A DNA stretch of 47,540 nt from Anaerolineae bacterium. GTDB lineage: Bacteria > Chloroflexota > Anaerolineae > Aggregatilineales > Phototrophicaceae. The position numbers were made by a program, and so were the translations under genes. The notes below the pieces were generated by a model. It saw only the letters and a program-made list of their open reading frames with translations. It was not told the origin of the DNA and ran no database searches. Every line of letters starts with the position of its first letter. Positions within the stretch are counted from its first letter, which is position 1. The stretch spans positions 1 to 47,540 of the forward strand of contig JALOOG010000021.1 of assembly GCA_025454525.1 (NCBI GenBank), written 5' to 3'. This document shows, piece by piece, positions 8,474 to 15,922 of the stretch.

Positions 8474-8497
8474 AAAAACGGACTATAGTCCGTTTTT
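8474..8497 (-). terminator. Intrinsic terminator containing the stop codon of the MutS-like gene
   Basis: A perfect 24-nt palindrome has arms AAAAACGGAC and GTCCGTTTTT around a TATA loop. The TAG stop codon of the upstream gene (8485-8483) lies within the loop and arm. The final five T residues give the U-tract on the minus strand. Confidence 0.75.
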
Positions 8498-10126
8498 GAG
8501 ATAAAGATCCCGAATCTGATCTAAGCTAATCCCGCACCGTTTAGCGATCTCCTCCGCATAACTTTTACCCAACGGATCGCGGCGGGTGATCTGATAAGTG
8601 GGGGTGATACTCCCATCTGAGTTCAGATTGACTCCCGCCACAAGGCTGATAAATCGACTTTCGCCTTCGACTCGCCGTTCCATGTCACCGATCCGATCGA
8701 TCAACTCTGCGAGATGTGTCGCATAAATCGCACGCACTCCGATCAAGCGCATCCCGCACAACATATCTTGTGCCAGATAAAGCGCCTCTCCGCTAGACGT
8801 GCTGGCAAACGTTTCATTGAGCAGAATCAAGCTATGCTGGGTGACTTGCTCAAAGATCAGCCGAATCCGTGCGCCTTCTTCTGCTAACCTCCCTTGTTGA
8901 CCGGTCTCCAATTTAGGAAAATGGGTGAAGATCCGATCTACCGGACTCATCCGCGCCTGTTGTGCTGGAATCCATAACCCCGCCTGAAACAAGATTTGAG
9001 CAAGTCCAACACTTTGTAAATACGTCGTTTTCCCGCCGCTATTGATTCCAGTGAGCAATGCGATCCGCCCGTGATCACCCAAACTAACCTGACTTTCGAC
9101 GGGACGTGATTTTAGGCGTAACGCGAGAGGTAAATTAACCAACTGTTCAATCTGCGTTTGACGATTTTCGCTGATCTCCGGTTGACAGAAGGTGATGCCC
9201 TGCGCTTGTAATTGTGTGATCAAGTTGGCAGCACAAAGGTAAAATGCGATCTCATATTCCAACCCGACTAACCCTCGTGTGTTCAATCGCACATAACGAT
9301 CGAGTGCTTTGGCCACTGGTTGTGCCACTTGCGTCAACAACCGATCTAGATCGCTGAACAAGGGATCAAATGGGCGTAAATCAGCTTCTTTGGCAAATTG
9401 ATGTAAAGGGGCAATTCCGCTATCAGTTTGCTCCGATGTCCGCGAACCTATCAAACGGTCTAATAACGAAAGCGGCTCACCTAATTGATGTTCGTTCACT
9501 GCCAATAAAACGGCTGACTCTGGACGGAGTTGAATGTCGAGATTGATCCCAACGGTGACGCTGTTGATATTTTCAAAAGGTGCGCGTAACAGCGGTAGAT
9601 CTTCGCGCAATGCCTGATAGTTGGGATCGCCTAACAACGTTTGCAGGTGATCTCGTAGCACGATCAACGCCTCCGATCGCAATTCGATCGATTGTAGGGC
9701 TGATGAAAACGCCTCAACCGCGGTGATATACAGGTCTAACTCAGCTAATCGATCAGATGTTTCTAGCAACAAACCGCGCCGATGTTGACCTAACTGTACA
9801 CTGCCTTGACGTAGACTCGCTAGGCGAGGTAACAGAATTTGCGCGGCCTGAATCAGCGTCGGATTGCGGATAAAATCGCCTAAGATTGCTTGTCGCCACC
9901 GGATCACTTGTGGATCAGTAACCAGATTCATCAACACTTGACGGATAAAACCGCTATAGCGCCGTTGATCGGTGAAGGCGGCGATCACTTCGCTCAAACC
10001 GAGATCGATCTCCCACGTTTGCGGTAACGGATCAATCAACGGATCGGCAAGCCCTAATAGGCTAATGGGTGGGAGACGCAATTCACTGCGGATTTTCGGA
10101 CGATTGGGGAGTGTCGGTCGTTTCAT
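8483..10126 (-). CDS. MutS-like ATPase (MutS domain III/V only)
   Basis: The C-terminal half is a MutS-type ABC ATPase. Walker A is TGINSGGKTTYLQ, the signature region reads GQQGRLAEEGARI, Walker B reads LILLNETFAST, and the H-loop is AIYATHLAEL. Walker B has Asn where canonical MutS has Asp (LLNE instead of LLDE), a change I recall in several MutS-related subfamilies. The N-terminal mismatch-recognition domain I with its Phe-x-Glu motif is absent; residues 60-300 are helical, like the MutS lever. At 547 residues it lacks the Smr nuclease tail of MutS2. It is best described as an uncharacterised MutS-related protein and may act in recombination or branched DNA metabolism. It is divergent from the YchJ-like gene, and its stop codon lies in its own terminator. 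Confidence 0.8.
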   Translation of the reverse strand: MKRPTLPNRPKIRSELRLPPISLLGLADPLIDPLPQTWEIDLGLSEVIAAFTDQRRYSGFIRQVLMNLVTDPQVIRWRQAILGDFIRNPTLIQAAQILLPRLASLRQGSVQLGQHRRGLLLETSDRLAELDLYITAVEAFSSALQSIELRSEALIVLRDHLQTLLGDPNYQALREDLPLLRAPFENINSVTVGINLDIQLRPESAVLLAVNEHQLGEPLSLLDRLIGSRTSEQTDSGIAPLHQFAKEADLRPFDPLFSDLDRLLTQVAQPVAKALDRYVRLNTRGLVGLEYEIAFYLCAANLITQLQAQGITFCQPEISENRQTQIEQLVNLPLALRLKSRPVESQVSLGDHGRIALLTGINSGGKTTYLQSVGLAQILFQAGLWIPAQQARMSPVDRIFTHFPKLETGQQGRLAEEGARIRLIFEQVTQHSLILLNETFASTSSGEALYLAQDMLCGMRLIGVRAIYATHLAELIDRIGDMERRVEGESRFISLVAGVNLNSDGSITPTYQITRRDPLGKSYAEEIAKRCGISLDQIRDLYLKNGL

Positions 10127-10184
10127 GGTGTGCCGATGTTAAAATAGGGACAATCGCATTACCATAACCAAAATGAGAGGTTTT

Positions 10185-10595
10185 GTGAACACAAAAATCA
10201 ACCCAAAATCAAAATGCCTGTGTCATAGTGGTGATGAATATCAAGCCTGTTGTCGTCCGTATCATCGGGGTGAGGCATTACCTCCAACACCGGAAAAATT
10301 GATGCGATCGCGTTATGCGGCCTATGCGCTCAATTTAGCCGATTATTTGATCCTCACGACGCATCCTGATAGCCCCTATCAGCAAGATCCCAAGACATGG
10401 CGCGAGTCGATCCGCAAATTTTATCAAAAGACGCGCTTTGCTGACTTACAGATTCTTGATGCAGAGGCAAACACCGTGACATTTTACGCGATCTTATTTG
10501 AGGAGGATCAAGACGTGTCATATATCGAACAAAGCCTCTTTCGACAACATGAAGGCCGTTGGAAGTATGTTTCTGGCAAGCGGTTAGGAGGTTAA
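10185..10595 (+). CDS. YchJ/UPF0225-like SEC-C motif protein
   Basis: A small SEC-C-like zinc-binding motif at the N-terminus (CLCHSG then CC) is followed by an NTF2-like domain with the family pattern EKLMRSRYAAYAL and W..YV.GK at the end. It is about 136 residues, close to YchJ family length. An ATG at 10173 is in frame but has no ribosome binding site; AGAGG at 10176-10180 precedes the GTG at 10185, so GTG is preferred. The function is unknown; SEC-C motifs often bind zinc and partner proteins. Its TAA interlocks with the stop of the HEPN gene in a shared GTTAAC. Confidence 0.8.
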   Translation: MNTKINPKSKCLCHSGDEYQACCRPYHRGEALPPTPEKLMRSRYAAYALNLADYLILTTHPDSPYQQDPKTWRESIRKFYQKTRFADLQILDAEANTVTFYAILFEEDQDVSYIEQSLFRQHEGRWKYVSGKRLGG

Positions 10596-11071
10596 CGAGT
10601 GCATTGATCATCGATGAAGGTGATCAATGTTTTAATGGTTTGGTAATTGTTCTTAAGTGTGCCATAAGTTACATTATCCAGCTCACCATGCGCGATCTTG
10701 TTGCGTTTATCAATCACATAGTCTAATGCAATTTTGAACTGCTCAAAATTTGATGCTTTTTCAATTTCTTCACGCCATTGCGCGCTAAAACTGCCCGCAA
10801 GGGTTAAGACTTTTTGCATTTTAGGGTTTTGAAACCCTTCCAATTGTTGGCTAACGTAATTGGCAACTTTAGATGTTGATCGTCTAATGGCGTAATCGGT
10901 GTAAATTTCAATCAGGGCAAATTCGACAAACCCAGAGACTAAAACACATAAATACCGAGACCAATGCGCCTTGATTTCCTCCGCTTCAGGAGATTTTAGC
11001 TGATTGAATACCTCAAATTTTTTAAACAAATTATCAAGGCGATTTTGATGGCTGCGAACATTGGTATTCAT
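10592..11071 (-). CDS. HEPN domain protein (MAE_28990/MAE_18760-like), putative RNase
   Basis: This 159-residue all-helical protein carries the HEPN catalytic signature R-x4-H in DKRNKIAHG (R123 and H128). HEPN proteins with this motif are typically metal-independent RNases of toxin and defence systems. Length and context match the MAE_28990/MAE_18760-like group, which I recall as frequent partners of DUF262 proteins. It starts 5 nt after the DUF262 stop, so the two are one operon. The DNA is visibly more AT-rich than its neighbours and poor in GATC, suggesting acquisition. RNase activity and toxicity are inferred. Confidence 0.75.
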   Translation of the reverse strand: MNTNVRSHQNRLDNLFKKFEVFNQLKSPEAEEIKAHWSRYLCVLVSGFVEFALIEIYTDYAIRRSTSKVANYVSQQLEGFQNPKMQKVLTLAGSFSAQWREEIEKASNFEQFKIALDYVIDKRNKIAHGELDNVTYGTLKNNYQTIKTLITFIDDQCTR

Positions 11072-11076
11072 TTTGT

Positions 11077-12144
11077 TTAATCAATATTTTCAAATGCCGC
11101 AGTAGCAAGCCTTAAACGTGTGCTTAAGGTATCTTGACGAGAAGTAGCGCCGCCAGTTGCTTTTAAGAAAGTGTCATTTTTCAAGAGTTCATGGTAATTG
11201 GCTTTAAGTTGATCACAATCTTGAATTGGGCCTTTCTCTAAACGCCGCGCTATTCCCACCATAATACTGTCGAATACAGCGACATTAAACGTCGTAGACC
11301 GCTTAAAAGCCCTTTCACCCAAACAATCATGAATCGTTTGAATCGTCGTGGTAAATCGTTCGGTTAATTCTTGTTCAGATTGTAAGGTTAAACGGCGATT
11401 TTGAGACATATAGCGGTTAAGGAAGGTCTCTATTGGATAGGTATAATCCTTTGAGTAGTAATATAAAGCAAAAAAGCGTAAAATGGCCTCTTCATCATTT
11501 TTCCTAGGATGTTCCTCTTGATTCTTGATATAAAGCTTACGCCAAAGCGCAAATTTGTTTAACCGACCGAGTAAATCATTAAACTCCCCGCGATAAATGG
11601 CAGAGCGAATTTCTTGAGGGCGCAGCGCTACCGCACCAGTATTCAAGCGTCTAAACACAAAATAAATCCCACTATCATCATCGGTAGGACTTTCTTGTTT
11701 GATGACCGTGGCCGGCATAAACGCATTGTCTAACCGCCGCCGATCGTTCGGGTTTAATTGAGAGTAAGTTTTACCCTCAAATTGGGATTGTACATGCGAT
11801 AGAGGGAGTTCATCCTTGTAAAATCTGGCTAGGCTTTGAATACGTTGTAATCCGTCAACGACCAATAAAACTTCATCTGAGTCCGATTTTGAGAGAAAAA
11901 CTCCCGGTACCGGTAATCCTAACAGCAGGGTTTCCACAAATTGAGAGGCACGACGATCATCCCACACATAGTTACGTTGAAAATCTGGGATAATAATATC
12001 GCCATTTTTGTAGCGACGCACTAGCCCGGCGACATCAAAATCAATGGTATAGCTGGAAACATCATATTGAAAAGTTAATGTTTCTTCATCACCAAGCTGA
12101 TCGATTTCAGCGGTATTGTTGTCTTCAAGCATTTCTTGACTCAT
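11077..12144 (-). CDS. DUF262 (ParB/Srx-fold, GmrS-like) domain protein
   Basis: DUF262 is a ParB/sulfiredoxin-fold domain found in modification-dependent defence proteins such as GmrSD and SspE, where it binds or hydrolyses nucleotides. The motifs are clear: IPDFQRNYVWDD (Q56, R57 from the chosen start) and VVDGLQRIQSL (D97, G98, Q100, R101). No C-terminal HNH domain (DUF1524) follows; the last 150 residues are helical and unrecognised, so any nuclease activity would come from the adjacent HEPN protein. The ATG at 12144 has AGGAA upstream, unlike the GTG at 12180. It lies directly after the terminator of the response regulator operon. The pair at 10592-12144 looks like a self-contained defence or toxin-antitoxin-like unit. 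Confidence 0.8.
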   Translation of the reverse strand: MSQEMLEDNNTAEIDQLGDEETLTFQYDVSSYTIDFDVAGLVRRYKNGDIIIPDFQRNYVWDDRRASQFVETLLLGLPVPGVFLSKSDSDEVLLVVDGLQRIQSLARFYKDELPLSHVQSQFEGKTYSQLNPNDRRRLDNAFMPATVIKQESPTDDDSGIYFVFRRLNTGAVALRPQEIRSAIYRGEFNDLLGRLNKFALWRKLYIKNQEEHPRKNDEEAILRFFALYYYSKDYTYPIETFLNRYMSQNRRLTLQSEQELTERFTTTIQTIHDCLGERAFKRSTTFNVAVFDSIMVGIARRLEKGPIQDCDQLKANYHELLKNDTFLKATGGATSRQDTLSTRLRLATAAFENID

Positions 12145-12163
12145 GGGAATCGTTCCTACTTTA

Positions 12164-12196
12164 GACAAAATTAGGCGCACACCTCGCGCCTAATTT
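12164..12196 (-). terminator. Intrinsic terminator of the roadblock/V4R/response regulator operon
   Basis: Perfect 11-nt arms AAATTAGGCGC (12168-12178) and GCGCCTAATTT (12186-12196) enclose a 7-nt loop. On the minus strand the hairpin runs into TTTTGTC. It sits 29 nt after the response regulator stop and just before the DUF262 gene, so it insulates the two. Confidence 0.7.
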
Positions 12197-12225
12197 CATT
12201 AAATCATGCCAACTTAAAGCGGAGG

Positions 12226-13092
12226 TTAATTTTTCTCCACCATCACCTTGTGCAAGGCCTCTTTGAGCGCTTCCACCGAGTTAAAGGGGCCCGCAGTCGA
12301 CTCCAGAATTCCGCTGCTTAACCGGAGGTGATTTTCTTCCATCGCTTTTTTCGCTTTATCTCGATCCCGCAACGGATAGAAATACTCACGGGATTGATAG
12401 ATCCGCGACTCTAACCGTTCGCGCACCCGTTGCACATTGTCGGAACGGGTGACGATCAAAAAGTCTTCTTGTCCCAAGTGACCGATAAAGTCGGACTCGT
12501 TGCCAAATTCACGCACGGCATTTTTCACCATCAGCGCTACGGCACGCAACACATCATCCGCCGCCACAAACCCATATAGTTCACGGAATTGACCCAAGCT
12601 GCTAATCGACAACAGCAGCATGGCCCATTTTTCGTCGCTAAACAACAGGGTATTGAGTTTTTCATCCACCATCGGGCCTTCCGGCAGATCGGTCACTGGG
12701 TTAGTGAGATTCTCGCGTTTCGCACGACTGATCGCATTCCGAACCCGTAAGCGCAATTCCTGAATATCAAATGGTTTGGTGATGTAATCAACCACACCCA
12801 GCTCAAGCCCAGTGAGTTTATCCACCCGATCGCGCTTTTCAGTCAAAAAGATGATCGGAACATCTTGGGTGCGGCGTTGTAAGCGCATTTGCCGACACAC
12901 CTCAAACCCATCAATATCGGGCAAGCGAATGTCCAAGATCACCAAATCTACCGCGTGTTCTTGACTTAAGCGCAACGCATCTTGGCCCCACATGGCGGTG
13001 ATCACATCGTAACTCTGCACTCGGAAATAAGCGTTGAGCATCTCCGAGAGATCTGAATCGTCTTCAACGATTAAAATTTGCGGTTTATCCAC
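12226..13092 (-). CDS. Response regulator with degenerate GGDEF domain
   Basis: Residues 5-120 form a receiver domain with D11/D12 for Mg, phospho-acceptor D54, T84 and K106 (TKPFD). The second half has the length and order of a GGDEF domain, but the active-site loop reads GHLGQEDF in place of GG[DE]EF, so diguanylate cyclase activity is unlikely; it may bind nucleotide or act as an interaction module. The start is GTG with a strong AGGAGG 10 nt upstream. It is the last gene of an operon with the V4R and roadblock genes and is followed by the terminator at 12164-12196. No cognate histidine kinase is in the window. Confidence 0.85.
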   Translation of the reverse strand: MDKPQILIVEDDSDLSEMLNAYFRVQSYDVITAMWGQDALRLSQEHAVDLVILDIRLPDIDGFEVCRQMRLQRRTQDVPIIFLTEKRDRVDKLTGLELGVVDYITKPFDIQELRLRVRNAISRAKRENLTNPVTDLPEGPMVDEKLNTLLFSDEKWAMLLLSISSLGQFRELYGFVAADDVLRAVALMVKNAVREFGNESDFIGHLGQEDFLIVTRSDNVQRVRERLESRIYQSREYFYPLRDRDKAKKAMEENHLRLSSGILESTAGPFNSVEALKEALHKVMVEKN

Positions 13093-13125
13093 GCTTACCT
13101 AACCTCCTGATACACGCCGACACGG

Positions 13126-13758
13126 TTATGATTGACCGATCGGCTTTTTATTCACTCGAAAGATGCAGGCATCATCGCCAGCGGCGCGACAGGCGATCTC
13201 TTGGACATGGTATTCATAACCGTCAGATGCCCACCGTAAACTCTCTTGGATAATCCCCACCAACGCATGACACACGGGTTTATCGGTTGTGCGTCCCCAG
13301 GCCATCGGGCTAATTTCAGTGATTAATTGGTAAAACTCACCATGATCTTCCAATAGCATTTGTTGATCGCTAAAGTTGGTAAAGATCGCGGTGAGGGCAT
13401 CGAGTCCTAATTTCAACCGGGTATTCAAAGGCAAGACCAAAAAGGCCGGATCGGACATGCCGGCCATGGCACCAAATGATTTTAACCCGCGTGAAAAGCA
13501 CGCCCGTCCAATCCGTAAGGCCATCCCGCGGCCGCCACGCGCCCCAAACAAGTCTTCAAGTGCTTGGTTTAACGCCGCCAGATGAGCAAAATCAAACTGA
13601 CGCGCCAAGTTATTCGGCGGGAGTTGTTCGATATACTGCTCTAACCCGGCCAGTGTCAGCACTGCTTGTAAACCGCTTTTGCCCATCACATCTTCCATTG
13701 CGAGTAAAAATAACAAGGCAATTCGGTTTGGGTAGTAAAGACCGCTTGGCTCTAGCAC
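13126..13758 (-). CDS. V4R (4-vinyl reductase) domain protein
   Basis: The 210-residue protein ends in a V4R-type region: PVCHALVGIIQESLRWASDG..Y.V.EIACRAAGDDACIFRV, the Cys-containing pattern of small-molecule sensing V4R domains. V4R domains bind aromatic or other small ligands and are often found in signalling proteins. The start is GTG with only a weak ribosome binding site, 15 nt after the roadblock gene, implying coupling. Together with the roadblock and receiver proteins it forms a likely signal-sensing unit. Confidence 0.7.
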   Translation of the reverse strand: MLEPSGLYYPNRIALLFLLAMEDVMGKSGLQAVLTLAGLEQYIEQLPPNNLARQFDFAHLAALNQALEDLFGARGGRGMALRIGRACFSRGLKSFGAMAGMSDPAFLVLPLNTRLKLGLDALTAIFTNFSDQQMLLEDHGEFYQLITEISPMAWGRTTDKPVCHALVGIIQESLRWASDGYEYHVQEIACRAAGDDACIFRVNKKPIGQS

Positions 13759-13773
13759 GGGACAGCCGCTTTC

Positions 13774-14145
13774 TTAGAGGATTTGCGAAAGCGTATTCAC
13801 CGTGCGCGAAACATCCAGCAGAATTAACCCTAATTTGGCCTCTTTACGCGCCAACACCGTGAGAACGGCTTCTTCTCCGACCGCGGTGAGGATCACATAG
13901 CCGTTTTCGCCTTTCACTTGCACTTGCTCAAGTTCTCCACGCCCCAATTCACTGGAGATCCGTTCCCCCAGCGAGAGCATCGCCGCGGACATCGCGCTTA
14001 CACGATCTTCTTCAATCCCGCCTGCCAGCGAGGAAGCCATACTCAGGCCGTCTACGCTGACAATGGCCGCGCCTTCGATTTCACCGGAACTTGCCTGTAA
14101 ATCGCGCAAGCGTTCGAGCAGTTGTTCTGTACGTGACTTGGACAA
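13774..14145 (-). CDS. Roadblock/LC7 domain protein
   Basis: The 123-residue protein is a single roadblock/LC7 fold: helix, then IEGAAIVSVDGLSMAS, a helical SAAMLSLGERISSELG segment, and the GYVILTAVGEEAVLTVLARKEAKLGLILLDVSRT strands. Bacterial members regulate small Ras-like GTPases (MglB type) or form scaffolds. No MglA-like GTPase is encoded nearby. The start is TTG at 14145, supported by AGGAG 8 nt upstream. It is the first gene of an operon in which all three starts are non-ATG. Confidence 0.85.
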   Translation of the reverse strand: MSKSRTEQLLERLRDLQASSGEIEGAAIVSVDGLSMASSLAGGIEEDRVSAMSAAMLSLGERISSELGRGELEQVQVKGENGYVILTAVGEEAVLTVLARKEAKLGLILLDVSRTVNTLSQIL

Positions 14146-14285
14146 GGGGTCATCTCCTGTCGTTAGGTCGATTCAATATGCGGATAAGGACATGCCGCCT
14201 CGTTAGCGGCCGATTGCGATACTGGCAGATTTTACACGATCTTTCAGCAAAACGCACGAAAGTAATATTCAAGATTCAACATGCT

Positions 14286-15602
14286 TTACGGGATGACCTC
14301 TACCGTTAAGGTAAAGTTCAAATCGCTTGCTTGATAAGCAATGTTTTGCAGGTCAAACCGATACAATCCGGTTAAGGGAAGGGTGACTTCAAACGTTGCG
14401 CTGCCACGACTCCGCGACCCATAATCCAACAACAGATCTTCGGGTGAATAGACGGTCATGCGGGGCAACCCTTGACTGGTTTCCACGGTGATCAAGGTAA
14501 TTCGCACCGTTTGATCCACTTGCCCACGATATAAATAGGTGATGATACCATCATCACTATTGATATTGCCTTCTACTGGAGTCCCACTTTGCAAGATCAC
14601 CAATTGAGATGGACTCAGCGTGATCGTGTAATCATATTCATCGATCGTATCATCGCCATTATCCGCCGTTAAGACGATTAAATATTCGCCCGACTCCGGT
14701 GCAGCAAACGGATCGATACGGGGAACGCCATTAAAGCTTCCGGTATCCCGGTCAATGGCGTTATTCACATCGCTCACACGGTAAATCGAGAGCGCAACAT
14801 CATAATCGGCATTCGGGATCTCGGTGGCAATGCGCCACAACGTGTCCGCATTTGCCCGAAAACGGAATACTTTCGGTTGATCTTCGCTAAATGTGCCGGA
14901 TAACGTCTTGTTTTCTTCTAGCAGTTCCGCGCTCACTGGCAATAAACGTAATTCGTAGTCTGTGCCTTCGGCTGCTGTTTGCAAAAAGACCGTAAAATCA
15001 CCACTCCTAGGCAATTGCGCTAAGGGCCGCACAAAAAAGCTCTCATCGGTATCACGGATAAAGTTATTTCCGGTTTCATCCGTGATCGAAAGTAACAGAT
15101 CAGACCCACGCACGCTATAGCCAAACAATTGATCTGATTGTCCCGAAAATTGGAAGAAAGCAGCTGCTCCGGCGCGGGATAAACTTCCCGTGTAAAGGCC
15201 ATCTACTTTGACTGGATTGATCACTGCCAGATCGACAAATAAACTGACGACACCCGTCTCGCTGGCCCAATCCGGCCGCTGGAGTTCGATCAAGTAATTT
15301 CCTGTGTTGGTCAAAGTGTAGGGACCTAAAACAACCCCAAAACCGTTGTTATCCGACTCCGCCAATAGCGTACCATTAACTCCGAACAACCGCATCATGA
15401 GCGGAATATAGGACGAACTGAACGCTGAAAGGTAAATTTGATCATCGGCGTTGCCAGCAAAGTCAAAGCGATAGATCGTGCTATCGTTGAGGTCAATGGT
15501 GAGGCTTTCACCATAAGTTAACGTCTGACTTTGCGCGCTCACGAAGCTTAACGAGAACAATATCAGCAGGAACAATCCTAAGACAAAACGGATCACGCGC
15601 AT
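14286..15602 (-). CDS. Secreted protein with pre-peptidase C-terminal-like beta domains
   Basis: A clear signal peptide (MRVIRFVLGLFLLILFSLSF then VSAQ) is followed by about 415 residues of repeated beta-sandwich units. At least three share the order (G)xxYRFDFxGxADDQIYLS...G.YLIEL, resembling bacterial pre-peptidase C-terminal (PPC) domains. There is no catalytic domain and no lipobox Cys. It is likely exported and involved in binding or the cell surface. AAAGGAG lies before the ATG. It is on the same strand as the roadblock operon, 140 nt upstream of it, but the two need not be co-transcribed. Confidence 0.7.
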   Translation of the reverse strand: MRVIRFVLGLFLLILFSLSFVSAQSQTLTYGESLTIDLNDSTIYRFDFAGNADDQIYLSAFSSSYIPLMMRLFGVNGTLLAESDNNGFGVVLGPYTLTNTGNYLIELQRPDWASETGVVSLFVDLAVINPVKVDGLYTGSLSRAGAAAFFQFSGQSDQLFGYSVRGSDLLLSITDETGNNFIRDTDESFFVRPLAQLPRSGDFTVFLQTAAEGTDYELRLLPVSAELLEENKTLSGTFSEDQPKVFRFRANADTLWRIATEIPNADYDVALSIYRVSDVNNAIDRDTGSFNGVPRIDPFAAPESGEYLIVLTADNGDDTIDEYDYTITLSPSQLVILQSGTPVEGNINSDDGIITYLYRGQVDQTVRITLITVETSQGLPRMTVYSPEDLLLDYGSRSRGSATFEVTLPLTGLYRFDLQNIAYQASDLNFTLTVEVIP

Positions 15603-15919
15603 ATAACCGCTCCTTTGTAATGTGTCTATATAGGCTAACTATAGCAAAATTATCGCCTGACACCTACAATCGCTTCAAACGGCGGTAAGTGCGGCGGCAG
15701 AAAGAAAAAAACTTTTTGTGGCAGCAGCATCTTAAGCTTGAGTGTAAGATCAAGCTTGAGAATGCGAAAAAATCAAATGGAATCGCGATTCATCGGTCAT
15801 CAGATCGGATGCTCCTTAAAGGCAATTTGAGTCGCGTTAAATCAAGCATAGCACAGATGAGCGAAAAAGTCGTAACATTTGTTACAACTTTTAGCCGATA
15901 AAACAAGATAATCAGAGGC
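15603..15919. other. Divergent intergenic region
   Basis: These 317 nt separate the divergent secreted protein and glycosyltransferase genes. They hold a direct repeat of AAGCTTGAG, and an operator-like inverted repeat GTAACA-TT-TGTTAC at 15872-15885, about 35 nt before the + strand gene. A 17-nt stretch covering it (15866-15882) recurs inverted at 32021-32037. No convincing coding sequence was seen. Confidence 0.4.
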
Positions 15920-15922
15920 ATG

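Noticed and set aside
10592-12144. DUF262 as part of a Dnd/Ssp phosphorothioation or type IV restriction system.
   Set aside because: No DndBCDE or SspABCD genes and no DUF1524/HNH domain are present; only the HEPN partner is seen.
1-15703. A 15-nt sequence at 1-15 recurs inverted at 15689-15703, suggesting a dispersed repeat.
   Set aside because: About two 15-nt matches are expected by chance in a window of this size, and no longer homology surrounds the copies.
15689-15901. A 70-residue open frame in the divergent intergenic region.
   Set aside because: It has no ribosome binding site, covers the promoter region of the next gene, and is rich in Lys/Ser from AT-rich non-coding DNA.
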